64,000 nt of DNA from Neisseriaceae bacterium CLB008 (GCA_041228285.1 CP166133.1:1488001-1552000), one strand, 5' to 3'; positions 45,616 through 55,673 are shown, counted from the stretch's first letter. The notes: a model not told the origin generated them from the sequence alone. A program made the numbers and translations.

Positions 45616-46560
45616 ATGAAAGTAGTGATTGCCTTAGGCGGAAATGCCTTACAAAAACGTGGTGAAGTCATGAGCGCGCAAAACCAACGCGCCAACGTCG
45701 TCATCGCCTGCCAACAGCTGGCGAAAGTACATGGTCTTGGCCACCAAATGGTTTTGGCCCACGGCAACGGCCCCCAAGTGGGCCTATTAGGCCTGCAAAA
45801 TGATGCCTATAGCCGCTACGTCGACCCTAAGGTCACGCCTTATCCGCTCGACGTTCTAGGCGCTGAAACCCAAGGCATGATTGGCTATATGCTGGCACAA
45901 GAGTTGGCCAATCATCTGCCTACCGACAGTCACATCTGCAACCTTTTAACCCAAACCGTGGTGGCTCAAGATGATCCTGCCTTTCAAAACCCCACCAAGT
46001 TTGTTGGCCCTGTTTACAATCAGGCCGAGGCCGAACAGCTGGCCGCCGAGCAAGGCTGGCAAATCAAAGCCGACGGCGCCTATTTTCGCCGCGTGGTGGC
46101 CAGCCCACTACCGCAAGCGATTAATGAATTAGCCCAAATTAAGCTACTCATTGACAATCAAGTGATTGTGATTGCCGTGGGCGGCGGCGGCATTCCTGTG
46201 CTGAAAAATCAAGGCCAGCTGACCGGCGTTGAAGCCGTCATCGACAAAGATTTAGCTTCTGGCCTCTTGGCCCACAATATCGACGCTGAATACTTCATCA
46301 TTGCCACCGATGTGGCCGCCGTCATGGTGAACTGGGGCACGCCAGAGCAAAAAGCCATTCGCTACGCTCATCCCGATGCCCTAATGGCCATGGATTTTGC
46401 CAGCGGCAGCATGGGGCCGAAAGTGGCAGCGGCTTGTGCCTTCGCCAAAGCATCTAGCCAAACCGCCGTCATTGGCGCTCTAGAAGACATCACCGAGATG
46501 CTGGCCCAAGGTGCGGGCACCCTCATCAGCACCCAGTTTGACGGCATCACCTACGCCTAA
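45616..46560 (+). CDS. arcC: Carbamate kinase
   Basis: A 314-residue amino-acid-kinase-fold enzyme. MKVVIALGGNALQKRGE (phosphate loop), HGNGPQVGLL and IAVGGGGIPV are typical. It interconverts carbamoyl phosphate plus ADP with carbamate plus ATP, usually the last step of the arginine deiminase route. No arcA, arcB or arcD is adjacent, so it may serve purine/allantoin breakdown or a distant arc set. AAGGA lies 5 bases before the ATG. Confidence 0.92.
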   Translation: MKVVIALGGNALQKRGEVMSAQNQRANVVIACQQLAKVHGLGHQMVLAHGNGPQVGLLGLQNDAYSRYVDPKVTPYPLDVLGAETQGMIGYMLAQELANHLPTDSHICNLLTQTVVAQDDPAFQNPTKFVGPVYNQAEAEQLAAEQGWQIKADGAYFRRVVASPLPQAINELAQIKLLIDNQVIVIAVGGGGIPVLKNQGQLTGVEAVIDKDLASGLLAHNIDAEYFIIATDVAAVMVNWGTPEQKAIRYAHPDALMAMDFASGSMGPKVAAACAFAKASSQTAVIGALEDITEMLAQGAGTLISTQFDGITYA

Positions 46561-46567
46561 CCTCACC

Positions 46568-46598
46568 ACCCGAACCGTAGCCAGCCTACCGTTCGGGT
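46568..46598 (+). terminator. Intrinsic terminator after carbamate kinase gene
   Basis: A 13-bp stem with one mismatch (46568-46580 with 46586-46598) and a short T-run, 8 bases past the stop codon. Confidence 0.75.
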
Positions 46599-46698
46599 TT
46601 ATTTTGCCCACCTAGGGCATTTTTGCGTCTAAACAAGGTCAAACCCAACAAACTCGAGTAAAATACCCGAATTAAATTTGTCACGATTAAGGATCACT

Positions 46699-47358
46699 AT
46701 GCACACCAAAGTACGCGTCTGGGATGCACCCACCCGTCTTTTTCACTGGCTATTGGCCTTCAGTATTCCAGCTATGTGGTGGACGGCCACCACGGGCGGC
46801 CCTTGGTTAGCCTGGCATAAACGCCTAGGCTTAGTGGTTTGTGCCCTGATTATTTTCCGTATTTTATGGGGGTTTGGCGGCAGCCAAACCGCTCGCTTCA
46901 GCAATTTTCTAACCGGTAAAAGCGGCATGCAGCGCTATTTGAAAGGCCAGATGCCCGAACACGAGCAACCAGGCCACAACCCCGTCGGCGCCCTAAGCGT
47001 GGTGGCACTTCTGGGCATGGTCATTGCTCAGCTGGTGACTGGCCTCTTCGCACCAGACAACAACACTTGGCTCAACCCTGGTTATTTAAACCACTTAGTC
47101 AGCGAATCCACCGCCAACAGCATGTACCGTGTTCACCTCACCTTATTTTGGGTGCTGGTTGGCTTGATTGCAGCCCATATTGTGGCCGTGTTTGCCTATC
47201 TTCTCATCAAGAAGCACAATCTGATCCGCCCCATGATTACAGGCTTTAAACAGCTGAGCCAGCCGGTTAACCCACCGCTTAAGTTTGCTGGCTGGGGCAT
47301 GTTTCTTCTCTGCGTTGCCATCAGTGCGGCCGTGGTCTACCTGATTGCCAATGCCTGA
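46699..47358 (+). CDS. Cytochrome b561-family protein
   Basis: A 219-residue, four-helix inner-membrane diheme cytochrome b. VRVWDAPTRLFHWLLAFS holds the first heme-ligating His, WHKRLGLVVCALIIFRILWGFGG the next, and RVHLTLFWVLVGLIAAHIVAV the last pair. It is probably an electron carrier between quinone and a periplasmic partner; the partner is not obvious. The start at 46699 is supported by AAGGA 6 bases upstream. Confidence 0.88.
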   Translation: MHTKVRVWDAPTRLFHWLLAFSIPAMWWTATTGGPWLAWHKRLGLVVCALIIFRILWGFGGSQTARFSNFLTGKSGMQRYLKGQMPEHEQPGHNPVGALSVVALLGMVIAQLVTGLFAPDNNTWLNPGYLNHLVSESTANSMYRVHLTLFWVLVGLIAAHIVAVFAYLLIKKHNLIRPMITGFKQLSQPVNPPLKFAGWGMFLLCVAISAAVVYLIANA

Positions 47359-47374
47359 ACTTAAGCCCATAATC

Positions 47375-47397
47375 AAGGTCATAGCTCATATGACCTT
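47375..47397 (+). terminator. Hairpin after the cytochrome b561 gene
   Basis: A 9-bp stem (47375-47383 with 47389-47397) with a 5-base loop and two trailing Ts, 17 bases past the stop. It may partly separate the cytochrome gene from the small secreted protein gene. Confidence 0.55.
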
Positions 47398-47420
47398 TTA
47401 ACGGCAACGAGAACACGCTC

Positions 47421-47777
47421 ATGAAAACGATTATCTATACGTCTGCTTTAGCCCTATTGAGCACGCTGGGCTTCAGCAGCCTCGCTCTGGCAGCAGAAGC
47501 GAATACCCCTTACAACCTATCCACCGAGCCCGCCAGCACGGCATGGCAGGCCACGCCTCTGGTTGGTGAGGCCCCAGACACAGCCAAAACACCGACGGCC
47601 AAGCCTGCTGACGACAGGCGCCTGCGCCCAATCGGCCAATACAGCGGCAAAAGCAATGGCCGCGGTAAGAACGTCAATGGCGAGGCAATTGTCACCCTCA
47701 ATAACGACACCCCAACGGGTGAGGTTCAACTATTTGGCGAGATCGTCGGCGGCGTCAGCAGCAGCCGTACCCGCTAA
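47421..47777 (+). CDS. Small secreted hypothetical protein
   Basis: A 118-residue protein I do not recognise. A clear signal peptide (about 1-24, ending LALA) precedes a polar, Pro/Ala/Thr-rich, probably disordered mature chain ending GGVSSSRTR. It has no cysteines, so it binds no heme of type c. The gene follows the cytochrome b561 gene by 62 bases and ends before a terminator. A periplasmic function is likely, but none can be named. Confidence 0.72.
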   Translation: MKTIIYTSALALLSTLGFSSLALAAEANTPYNLSTEPASTAWQATPLVGEAPDTAKTPTAKPADDRRLRPIGQYSGKSNGRGKNVNGEAIVTLNNDTPTGEVQLFGEIVGGVSSSRTR

Positions 47778-47802
47778 AGCCCCCACCCACCTCATTCAAT
47801 CG

Positions 47803-47826
47803 CCCCTGCTTGCAGGGGCTTTTTTT
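47803..47826 (+). terminator. Intrinsic terminator after the small secreted protein gene
   Basis: A GC-rich stem (47803-47808 with 47815-47820, extendable inward) is followed by a run of Ts. Confidence 0.88.
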
Positions 47827-47993
47827 ATGGGCCATGACCAAACACCTCTACAGTGCACCATGACGCAGCAACACGCGTTGTCCATTTAGACACACTTTAC
47901 TAGACAAACAGTCCAACAAAAGGTAAATAACGGCTGTATTTTATAAAATATCGACTATATTTTAAATAATTTAGACATTTTGATGAATAGCAC

Positions 47994-48023
47994 TTGAACT
48001 CAAGCCCTGTTTGCGCTTAATAT
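47994..48023 (+). promoter_or_regulatory. Candidate promoter of leuC
   Basis: TTGAAC (47994-47999) and TAATAT (48018-48023) are 18 bases apart, about 45 bases before the leuC start. Just upstream lies an AT-rich partial dyad (about 47946-47963) that could bind a regulator. No leucine-rich leader peptide or T-box was found, so attenuation is not evident. Confidence 0.55.
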
Positions 48024-48067
48024 CAAGGTATCGACACAAACATAACAAACAAAACACTAGGATAGAC

Positions 48068-49480
48068 ATGAACCCAAATACGCTATACGACAAACTTTGG
48101 CACAGCCATGTGGTGCAAGAAGAAGCTGATGGCACCGTGCTTTTGTACATTGATAGACATCTTGTCCACGAGGTAACCAGTCCTCAAGCTTTCGAAGGCT
48201 TAAAAATGGCGAATCGTCCGTTATGGCGTAAGAACAGCATTGTCGCAACCGCCGATCACAACACCCCAACCGACCACTGGGATGAGGGCATTAAGGATCC
48301 GATTTCCAAACTACAGGTAGATACTCTAAACGACAATATTTTGTCTTTTGGCGCACTGGCCTACTTCCCCTTTAAAGATGAAGGCCAAGGCATTGTCCAC
48401 GTCATGGGCCCAGAACAAGGCGCAACCTTGCCAGGCATGACCGTGGTGTGTGGTGATTCGCATACCTCTACCCACGGTGCTTTTGGCGCTTTGGCCCACG
48501 GCATCGGCACCAGCGAAGTCGAACACGTGATGGCTACGCAGTGCATCACCGCCAAGAAGTCTAAAAACATGATGATTAAGGTCAACGGCCAACTCGGCGC
48601 CGGCGTGACCGCCAAAGACATGGCCCTATACATCATTGGCCAAATTGGCACCGCTGGCGGCACAGGCTACGCGATTGAGTTTGCCGGCAGCGCCGTACAA
48701 GACCTCAGCATGGAAGGCCGCATGACCCTCTGCAATATGGCCATTGAAGCGGGCGCCCGTTCTGGCCTAGTGGCAGTAGACCAAAAAACCATAGACTACG
48801 TACAAGGCCGCCCTTTCGCCCCAAGCGCAGAGCACTGGGATCAAGCCGTTGCCTACTGGCGCACCTTGGTTTCTGACGAAGGTGCCCACTTTGATCGCGT
48901 CATCGAACTTGAAGCTGCCGACATCGCACCGCAAGTAACCTGGGGCACATCACCAGAAATGGTGTTGTCGATTGACCAAGCCGTCCCCAACCCAGCTCAG
49001 GCCACCGACGCAACCAAAGAGCAAGGCATTACCCGCGCCCTACAGTATATGGGCCTAGAAGCAGATGCGCCGATCAATCAAGTGCCGGTTGACGTGGTGT
49101 TTATTGGCTCTTGCACCAATGGCCGCATTGAAGACTTGCGCGAAGCCGCCGTTGTGGCCAAGGGTCGCCACAAGGCTGATTCGGTGAAACGAGTGATGAT
49201 TGTGCCCGGCTCTGGCCTAGTGAAAAAACAGGCTGAAGCAGAAGGCCTTGACGTGATTTTTAAAGAAGCGGGTTTTGAATGGCGTGAGCCTGGCTGCTCT
49301 ATGTGCTTGGCCATGAATGCCGACCGCCTCGCGCCGCAAGAGCGCTGCGCCTCAACCTCAAACCGTAACTTTGAAGGCCGTCAAGGTAATGGCGGGCGCA
49401 CTCATTTGGTTAGCCCAGCCATGGCAGCAGCAGCGGCCGTATGCGGCCACTTTGTGGATGTACGCACCCTAATCAACTAA
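48068..49480 (+). CDS. leuC: 3-isopropylmalate dehydratase large subunit
   Basis: A 470-residue aconitase-family enzyme of leucine synthesis, working with Leu[17 protein letters not shown] is the usual N-terminus. Fe-S cysteines lie in FIGSCTNGR and [41 protein letters not shown] is present. The start at 48068 has AGGA 5 bases upstream; an in-frame TTG further upstream would add an atypical basic extension. Confidence 0.96.
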   Translation: MNPNTLYDKLWHSHVVQEEADGTVLLYIDRHLVHEVTSPQAFEGLKMANRPLWRKNSIVATADHNTPTDHWDEGIKDPISKLQVDTLNDNILSFGALAYFPFKDEGQGIVHVMGPEQGATLPGMTVVCGDSHTSTHGAFGALAHGIGTSEVEHVMATQCITAKKSKNMMIKVNGQLGAGVTAKDMALYIIGQIGTAGGTGYAIEFAGSAVQDLSMEGRMTLCNMAIEAGARSGLVAVDQKTIDYVQGRPFAPSAEHWDQAVAYWRTLVSDEGAHFDRVIELEAADIAPQVTWGTSPEMVLSIDQAVPNPAQATDATKEQGITRALQYMGLEADAPINQVPVDVVFIGSCTNGRIEDLREAAVVAKGRHKADSVKRVMIVPGSGLVKKQAEAEGLDVIFKEAGFEWREPGCSMCLAMNADRLAPQERCASTSNRNFEGRQGNGGRTHLVSPAMAAAAAVCGHFVDVRTLIN

Positions 49481-49580
49481 ATCAGCCGCAAAGACGCAAA
49501 GAGTCTTTTAAAATTTAAGAATATTCTTTAGAATGAATGGGTACATTAGTACAGCCTCTTAAATCGAAAAGGACTCTTTC

Positions 49581-49706
49581 ATGAAAAAAACAATCTTGTT
49601 ACTTTGTACAGCAGCCTTTATTTTAACCGGTTGCAACACCATTTCTGGTGTGGGTAAAGACATTAAAGGTGGCGGCCAAGCCATCGAAAATGCGGGCGGC
49701 AAATAA
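49581..49706 (+). CDS. Entericidin-like small lipoprotein
   Basis: A 41-residue lipoprotein: a short signal ends at the lipobox LTGC, followed by NTISGVGKDIKGGGQAIENAGGK, the entericidin A/B pattern. AAGGA sits 7 bases before the ATG. It lies between leuC and leuD, an arrangement I associate with Neisseria. Entericidins are bacteriolytic/antidote membrane lipoproteins in enterobacteria; its function here is unknown. Confidence 0.88.
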   Translation: MKKTILLLCTAAFILTGCNTISGVGKDIKGGGQAIENAGGK

Positions 49707-49749
49707 GCCTCTCGTACCCCCTAGAAATGCACTGACTGTACGGACACAA

Positions 49750-49774
49750 CAAGGCTGCCTTTAGGGCAGCCTTG
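49750..49774 (+). terminator. Hairpin just upstream of leuD
   Basis: A perfect 10-bp stem (49750-49759 with 49765-49774) with a 5-base loop ends 16 bases before the leuD ATG. Only a short T-run follows, so it may terminate the lipoprotein transcript partially or modulate leuD expression. Confidence 0.6.
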
Positions 49775-49789
49775 CTTTAAGGACGAAAC

Positions 49790-50431
49790 ATGAAAGCATT
49801 TACCACCGTAGTAGGCAAAGTTGCCCCTCTTGATCGTGCCAACGTCGACACCGATGCGATCATCCCCAAACAGTTTCTCAAATCAATTAAGCGCACCGGC
49901 TTTGGGCCCAACTGCTTTGATGAGTGGCGCTACTTAGACCATGGCGAACCCGGCATGGACAACAGTAAGCGCCCCTTAAATCCTGACTTCAGCCTGAATC
50001 AGCCACGCTATCAAGGTGCTCAAATCCTGCTGACGCGTGAAAACTTTGGCTGCGGCTCTAGCCGAGAACATGCGCCTTGGGCGCTAGATGACTACGGCTT
50101 TCGCGCCGTCATCGCACCCAGTTTTGCCGACATTTTCTTCAATAACTGCTACAAAAATGGCCTATTGCCCATTATCTTGAGCGCTGACGTAGTAGAACAG
50201 CTGTTCCAGGCCGTAGCCGCCACCGAAGGCTATACGCTCACCGTGGATTTGGCCAATCAGCAGGTGGTCACGCCCGAAGGTCAAAGCTTTGCCTTTGACA
50301 TCACCGAACACCGCAAGCACTGCTTATTGAACGGCCTAGACGAAATCGGCCTAACCTTGGCCCATACCGACGACATCAAGGCTTTTGAAGCCAAACATCA
50401 AGCCAGCCAACCTTGGCTGTACCAAGCATAA
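49790..50431 (+). CDS. leuD: 3-isopropylmalate dehydratase small subunit
   Basis: A 213-residue swivel-domain subunit that completes the LeuCD enzyme. [22 protein letters not shown] and [19 protein letters not shown] are diagnostic. AAGGA is 6 bases before the ATG. The leuB gene follows 20 bases after its stop. Confidence 0.96.
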   Translation: MKAFTTVVGKVAPLDRANVDTDAIIPKQFLKSIKRTGFGPNCFDEWRYLDHGEPGMDNSKRPLNPDFSLNQPRYQGAQILLTRENFGCGSSREHAPWALDDYGFRAVIAPSFADIFFNNCYKNGLLPIILSADVVEQLFQAVAATEGYTLTVDLANQQVVTPEGQSFAFDITEHRKHCLLNGLDEIGLTLAHTDDIKAFEAKHQASQPWLYQA

Positions 50432-50451
50432 TCCAGATAAGAAAGCGTTTC

Positions 50452-51531
50452 ATGACCACAATGAATATTGCCATTTTGCCCGGTGACGGCATCGGCCCAG
50501 AAATCATCGAACAAGCCACGCGCGTTCTGGGCGTGTTTCAAAACGAAGGCCTAGACATTAACTTCACCTATGCGCCTTTAGGCGGTGCCGCCTACGATGA
50601 ATATGGCCATCCCTATCCAGAATTTACCCAAACCATCTGCCGCCAGGCAGATGCCATCTTATTAGGCGCCGTCGGTAGCCCTCAATACGACCAGCTAGAT
50701 CGTCCATTGCGCCCAGAGCGCGGCCTATTGGCGATTCGCAAAGACTTAGGCCTGTTTGGCAATCTGCGTCCAGCAGTGCTGTACCCAGAGCTGGCCAATG
50801 CCTCGACCTTAAAACCAGAAGTGGTGGCTGGGCTAAACATCATGATTGTGCGTGAATTAACCGGGGACATCTACTTCGGGGAACCACGCGGTATCCGTAC
50901 GCTTGAAAACGGTGAGCGCGAAGGCTTTAACACCATGCGCTACAGCGAAAGCGAAATCAAACGCATCGCCCACGTAGCCTTTAAAATTGCCCAGAAACGC
51001 CATAAAAAAGTGTGCTCTGTAGACAAGGCCAACGTCTTAGAAACCACAGAACTGTGGAAAGAGATCTTTATTGAAGTGGCGAAAGACTACCCAGACGTTG
51101 AGTTAAGCCATATGTACGTCGACAATGCCGCCATGCAGCTGGTGCGTGCCCCCAAACAGTTTGACGTGATTGTGACCGGCAACATCTTTGGCGACATCTT
51201 GTCGGATCAAGCCTCAATGTTGACAGGCTCTATCGGCATGCTGCCTTCTGCTTCCTTGAACGAAAGTGGCCAAGGCCTCTACGAGCCGTCACACGGTTCA
51301 GCGCCCGACATTGCCGGCCAAAACAAAGCCAATCCTTTGGCCACCATTTTGTCGGCCGCGATGATGATGCGCTACACCTTCAACCAAGATGCTATTGCCG
51401 ACCGCATTGAAGCGGCGGTACAAAAAGTCTTGCAACAAGGCTTACGCACGGGCGACATTTACGAAGATGGCTGCCAAATGGTGAGCTGTAGCGAAATGGG
51501 CGATGCCGTGATTGCGGCGCTAAACGCCTAA
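50452..51531 (+). CDS. leuB: 3-isopropylmalate dehydrogenase
   Basis: A 359-residue NAD-dependent enzyme that oxidises 3-isopropylmalate in leucine synthesis. [11 protein letters not shown] is at the N-terminus, with [13 protein letters not shown] and the signature [28 protein letters not shown] at 50452 is chosen; an in-frame TTG at 50413 would overlap leuD. Nine bases further on another ATG (50461) is possible. Confidence 0.96.
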   Translation: MTTMNIAILPGDGIGPEIIEQATRVLGVFQNEGLDINFTYAPLGGAAYDEYGHPYPEFTQTICRQADAILLGAVGSPQYDQLDRPLRPERGLLAIRKDLGLFGNLRPAVLYPELANASTLKPEVVAGLNIMIVRELTGDIYFGEPRGIRTLENGEREGFNTMRYSESEIKRIAHVAFKIAQKRHKKVCSVDKANVLETTELWKEIFIEVAKDYPDVELSHMYVDNAAMQLVRAPKQFDVIVTGNIFGDILSDQASMLTGSIGMLPSASLNESGQGLYEPSHGSAPDIAGQNKANPLATILSAAMMMRYTFNQDAIADRIEAAVQKVLQQGLRTGDIYEDGCQMVSCSEMGDAVIAALNA

Positions 51532-51546
51532 TACACACCCAAACTC

Positions 51547-51583
51547 AGGGCCTGCCGCTGTAATAGCGACAGGCCCTTTTTTT
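51547..51583 (+). terminator. Intrinsic terminator after leuB
   Basis: A 13-bp stem with one mismatch (51547-51559 with 51565-51577) is followed by a T7 run. Confidence 0.92.
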
Positions 51584-51596
51584 ATCCCGTTAAGCT

Positions 51597-51992
51597 TCAG
51601 TCTACGCCATATTGCTCGCGCAACACCGCTTCATCTTGCTGTAGCTGCCAGCGCAACCAGGCCGCATAGCCGACTGAGCGTGTCTGCTGTAGGTCTAGCT
51701 GCCGTTCTTGAATACGCAAGCGCTGCTTGGCGATGTCCACTTCGCGCCAAGCCTGCTGCTCGGTTACAGATTGCGCCGCTTGAGGTGTGGCATGACAGCG
51801 GGCCCGCACATTGGCCAAAGCCCGCTGTAGGCCGCGCAAGCGATGCTGCTGCCCTTGCGCCTTAGCGTAACCGATTTGGCGCTCCAACTGCTGAATCTTC
51901 AGCCCACAGCGAGGAGCGGCCATGGTCGGGGCACTTAAACTGAAAAACAGGGTCAAACTCAATACCCCACTACAAACTAAGCGAAACAGCAT
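51597..51992 (-). CDS. DUF1090 (YqjC-like) periplasmic protein
   Basis: A 131-residue protein with a signal peptide (about 1-25, ending TMAA). The mature chain starts PRCGLKIQQLERQIGYAKAQGQQHRLRGLQRALANVRARC, where the spaced Cys pair and Arg-rich helix match DUF1090. It is followed by a long charged coiled-coil-like helix. Function unknown. It is single, convergent with the leu genes and divergent from pqiA. Confidence 0.82.
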   Translation of the reverse strand: MLFRLVCSGVLSLTLFFSLSAPTMAAPRCGLKIQQLERQIGYAKAQGQQHRLRGLQRALANVRARCHATPQAAQSVTEQQAWREVDIAKQRLRIQERQLDLQQTRSVGYAAWLRWQLQQDEAVLREQYGVD

Positions 51993-52165
51993 GTCTTTTC
52001 CTTCTTTTTGCCTTAATCATGACCAGACACCATAGCAGGGCTTTTTTTTAGTACAATCATCTTTACCTATCTTTAAACCCCGCATTAAAAACAAGGCGCT
52101 AACGGCACGGCCGGCAGATGGCCATAAAAATCATATCAATTTTGGCCAAAACTCATTAAAATGAC

Positions 52166-53461
52166 ATGCTTATGAATAGATTGCTTACCCACTGGCGCTT
52201 ATCCTATCAGCACCCCCGCATGGCGCAAGCCAGATTGCCGGCACATGCCGTGGCCTGTCCTGACTGTGGGCTCAAGGTCGACCTACCCGATATGTATCAA
52301 GGTGAAAGCTGTGCCTGCCCTCGCTGTGGCTACGCTTTGGTGCGCATTGAATACAACCCGTACTCCGGCCCGATTTCCTATGCCTTGGCCAGTTTGGTGT
52401 TGCTGTGGCTGTCAGCGTGGTTTATGTTCATGGGCGCCAATCTTGGCGGCAGCAACGTCGAAATCAACTTATTGGGCATCATGAAAGTGCTGCACCAACA
52501 GGATTATGGCTATCTAGCCAATGCCACCTTGGTGTTGATTTTCCTCACGCCACTGGTTTTTTCTCTCTTAAGCATCTACGTGTTTGGTGCGCTACGCTTT
52601 TGTAAACCGCTGCCCTATATGGCTCAGGCCATCAAAATCATGATGCGCTTAAAGCCATGGATCATGGTCGACGTATTCATCGTTTCGGTATTGGTGGCGT
52701 CGGTGAAAATGCAGTCTTTGGCCATCCTGTCCTTCGGCCCAGGCTTTTGGCTGGTGGCCGCCCTATCAATCTGCCTGATTCGCACCTCGTTTTTTGTACG
52801 CGCCCACTGGGCCCAAGCCCAAGTTTTGATGCTGCAACAGCGCCCGCTACCGAATCACCACGCAGGCGACATCAGCTGCACCGACTGCTATTTTTCCAGC
52901 CCTGCCGAGCATAGCCATTGTCAGGTTTGCCACAGCAAGCTGTCGCACCGTAAACCACAGAGCCTCCAAAAATCCAGCGCGTTTTTAATTGGCGCCGCAA
53001 TTTTGTATTTACCGGCCAATATTTTGCCCATCATGATTACCAAAAGCGTATTTTTTTACCAGGCGTCAAATATTTTAGACGGCGTGATCACGCTTTGGCA
53101 CAGTGGTGACCAACCCATCGCCATCATTATTTTCGTGGCCAGTATCTTATTGCCCCTGACCAAAATGATCGGCTTAATGGTATTATTATTGAGCGCTCAT
53201 TTTAAACCAATTGCATCAGCCAAACGCCTCACTACGATTTACCGCCTCATTGAGCTGGTGGGCCGCTGGTCCATGATCGACGTATTCGTGATCATTATTT
53301 TAATGGCCTTAATGCAAGTGCCTTTAGCCACCGTCTTACCCGGCCCAGCCGTGGTGTATTTTTGCGCCGTGGTCTTTTTAAGCATGGTGGCCGCCATGAT
53401 TTTTGACATTCGTTTAATTTGGGATAAGCAAGCTGCCCAAGAACCAGGTACCTCTTTATGA
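52166..53461 (+). CDS. pqiA: Paraquat-inducible protein A
   Basis: A 431-residue inner-membrane protein with two repeated halves, each starting with a zinc-ribbon-like pair (CPDC/CPRC near 30-55; CTDC/CQVC near 230-250) and carrying four helices. PqiA anchors the PqiABC lipid-transfer bridge. The start is either 52166 or 52172; neither has a strong ribosome-binding site. It overlaps pqiB by 4 bases. Confidence 0.93.
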   Translation: MLMNRLLTHWRLSYQHPRMAQARLPAHAVACPDCGLKVDLPDMYQGESCACPRCGYALVRIEYNPYSGPISYALASLVLLWLSAWFMFMGANLGGSNVEINLLGIMKVLHQQDYGYLANATLVLIFLTPLVFSLLSIYVFGALRFCKPLPYMAQAIKIMMRLKPWIMVDVFIVSVLVASVKMQSLAILSFGPGFWLVAALSICLIRTSFFVRAHWAQAQVLMLQQRPLPNHHAGDISCTDCYFSSPAEHSHCQVCHSKLSHRKPQSLQKSSAFLIGAAILYLPANILPIMITKSVFFYQASNILDGVITLWHSGDQPIAIIIFVASILLPLTKMIGLMVLLLSAHFKPIASAKRLTTIYRLIELVGRWSMIDVFVIIILMALMQVPLATVLPGPAVVYFCAVVFLSMVAAMIFDIRLIWDKQAAQEPGTSL

Positions 53462-55104
53462 CTCAACCCGATCAGCAAACCCCAAACACGGAAGAAGCTG
53501 TGACCCCTAAGGTCACGGCCAATAAATTTATTTCGGTGGTGTGGATCATCCCCCTCATCGCCTTAATCACCGGCGGCTGGTTGATCATCAACCACATTCA
53601 AAAAATTGGGCCGGAAGTTACCTTAATCCTAAACAGTGCTGAAGGCATACAGGTCGATCAGACCGTGGTGAAAATCCTCAGCGTAGAGGTCGGCCGCGTC
53701 ACCAGCATTGACTTAAGGCCTGGCAACGACGGCGTTGAAGTCAAAGCGCGCCTCAAATCGGGCATGGCAGAATATCTGCGTAAAGACACTAAGTTCTGGA
53801 TCGTTAAGCCACGCATCGGCTTAGAAGGCGTGACCGGCCTTGGCACCTTAGTTTCTGGCGCCTATATTGAGTTTACCCCGGGCAAAGATGAGCTCGAGGA
53901 ATCCACCTTCGTCGTGTCTGAAGATCCGCCTAGCATGGTGTCAAACAAGCCTGGCCTCAGCCTGAAACTCAGCGGCCAAGACAGCCGCATGCTGCCCGTA
54001 GGCAACCCCATTCTGTATCGCGACATCACCGTAGGCCGCATTGAACGCGCCGACTTCAATCCCAAAGACGAAACCATTAACTATGAGGTTTTTATCAATA
54101 AACCTTACGATGAGCTGATCGGTAAAAATACTCAGTTTTGGGTGTTGAACGGTTTTGACATTCAAGCCACTGGCGCGGGCATTAAAATTCGCTCTGGCCC
54201 CATTACCTCCCTCATCAATGGCGCCATCAGCTTTTCTTCACCCAAAGAAATCGGTAAAGGCGGCAGCGTCAAAAATGGCCAGCCCTTTGTGCTCTATTCT
54301 GATGTCGACAAGGTATTACAGCAGCCTTCCGAACGAGCTCTATACTATGTGGCCGTATTTGATCAATCCATTCGTGGCCTTGAGACGGGTGCCGACATTC
54401 AGTTCCAGGGCGTAACCATTGGGTCGGTTAGCCAAGTGCCGTTCTTTGAACGTAACGACAGCTTAAACATGTTCCACAGCGGCAAAATCCCGGTACTCTT
54501 ACGCATCGAACCAGGCAATATGGAGCTGAACGCCGACGAACAAACCCAAAAGCAATGGGTACAACGCTTTGAAGGCGCCATTGAGCAAGGGCTAACGGCC
54601 AAGCTCGAAAGCAACAGCCTAATTACGGGCTCGTTGTTTGTCGAACTGAGCCAGCAACCGCAAAACCGTGCCAACCGCACGCGTCAGCAATATCATGGCT
54701 ACACCATGATTCCGACTGCGGCATCAGGCCTAAACCGCCTTGAAGATCAAATTTTACGCCTCTTGGACAAGCTCAATAACCTACCCATTGAGAAAAGCAT
54801 GAGCGAACTTAACGGCACCCTAAACGAGCTAAAACTCACCTTAAATAGCGTCAATAAAGTCGTCGACAGCGATGAGACGCGCAACCTACCCAAGCAGCTA
54901 AACCAAACCATGCGCCAGGTAGAAACCTTGTTAAAAGGCGTGTCACCAGACGCACCGATCTATCAAGAAGCACAGGAAACCATTAAGCAAATTAATCAGA
55001 CATTGCAAGACGTCAAGCCGGTGATTCGCACCCTGAACGAAAAGCCTAATGCCTTAATTTTCAATAACTCCCAGGCTGACCCTACCCCGAAAGGAGCCCG
55101 ATAA
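53458..55104 (+). CDS. pqiB: MCE-domain protein PqiB
   Basis: A 548-residue protein with one N-terminal membrane helix (about 24-45) and three MCE domains (starting near 48, 160 and 285), then a long helical C-terminus. PqiB hexamers form a needle or tunnel for lipid transport across the periplasm. The chain length fits PqiB, which has three MCE domains. It is coupled by overlaps to pqiA and pqiC. Confidence 0.94.
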   Translation: MTQPDQQTPNTEEAVTPKVTANKFISVVWIIPLIALITGGWLIINHIQKIGPEVTLILNSAEGIQVDQTVVKILSVEVGRVTSIDLRPGNDGVEVKARLKSGMAEYLRKDTKFWIVKPRIGLEGVTGLGTLVSGAYIEFTPGKDELEESTFVVSEDPPSMVSNKPGLSLKLSGQDSRMLPVGNPILYRDITVGRIERADFNPKDETINYEVFINKPYDELIGKNTQFWVLNGFDIQATGAGIKIRSGPITSLINGAISFSSPKEIGKGGSVKNGQPFVLYSDVDKVLQQPSERALYYVAVFDQSIRGLETGADIQFQGVTIGSVSQVPFFERNDSLNMFHSGKIPVLLRIEPGNMELNADEQTQKQWVQRFEGAIEQGLTAKLESNSLITGSLFVELSQQPQNRANRTRQQYHGYTMIPTAASGLNRLEDQILRLLDKLNNLPIEKSMSELNGTLNELKLTLNSVNKVVDSDETRNLPKQLNQTMRQVETLLKGVSPDAPIYQEAQETIKQINQTLQDVKPVIRTLNEKPNALIFNNSQADPTPKGAR

Positions 55105-55673
55105 TGATGCGTTATCTCCCCCTATTATTAACGTCATTAGGCTTACTCAGCGCCTGCGCCAGCAATGCGCCCACCTATTATCAGCTGCCGGTACAGGTTT
55201 CTGCCGCCCCGAACCAGGCCCAGGTTAACTACAGCGTGAAGGTACGCATGGCTGACTTTTTAAACAGCAGCAGCATGGTGTATGAGGTCAGCGACGTCGA
55301 GGTGGTTCTATCGAAACAAAACCTTTGGGCCGAAAACCCAGAGCAGTCGGTTGCCCGCAACCTCGCCTACAAGCTCAACCAGGCCCAAAGCAAGGCCGGC
55401 TTCTATACCCGTGGTAGCCGCCCGAACGACATTTTGGTACAGTTAGATCAGTTTCAAGGCAGCCATCATGGCCAAGTAAAGCTCAGCGGCCAGTTCACCA
55501 TTCAAAGCGCCGGCCTGAAACCCATCACCCAGCCGTTTAGCATCAGCATCGCTCAAGAAGGCGATGGCTATCGTGCTATGGTACAAGCGCTAGACCAAGG
55601 CTTAGCGCAGCTAGCGCAAAGCATTGCCAGCCAACTACCCAGTAAGCCCAATGTGAAAGGATTTTTACTATGA
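55104..55673 (+). CDS. pqiC: PqiC outer-membrane lipoprotein
   Basis: A 189-residue lipoprotein. The lipobox is LLSAC near residue 18, and the mature part contains YYQLPVQ and the ABC-type auxiliary lipoprotein fold (VRMADFLNSSSMVYEVSDVEV). It anchors the PqiB needle at the outer membrane. Its start overlaps the pqiB stop by one base. Confidence 0.92.
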   Translation: MMRYLPLLLTSLGLLSACASNAPTYYQLPVQVSAAPNQAQVNYSVKVRMADFLNSSSMVYEVSDVEVVLSKQNLWAENPEQSVARNLAYKLNQAQSKAGFYTRGSRPNDILVQLDQFQGSHHGQVKLSGQFTIQSAGLKPITQPFSISIAQEGDGYRAMVQALDQGLAQLAQSIASQLPSKPNVKGFLL

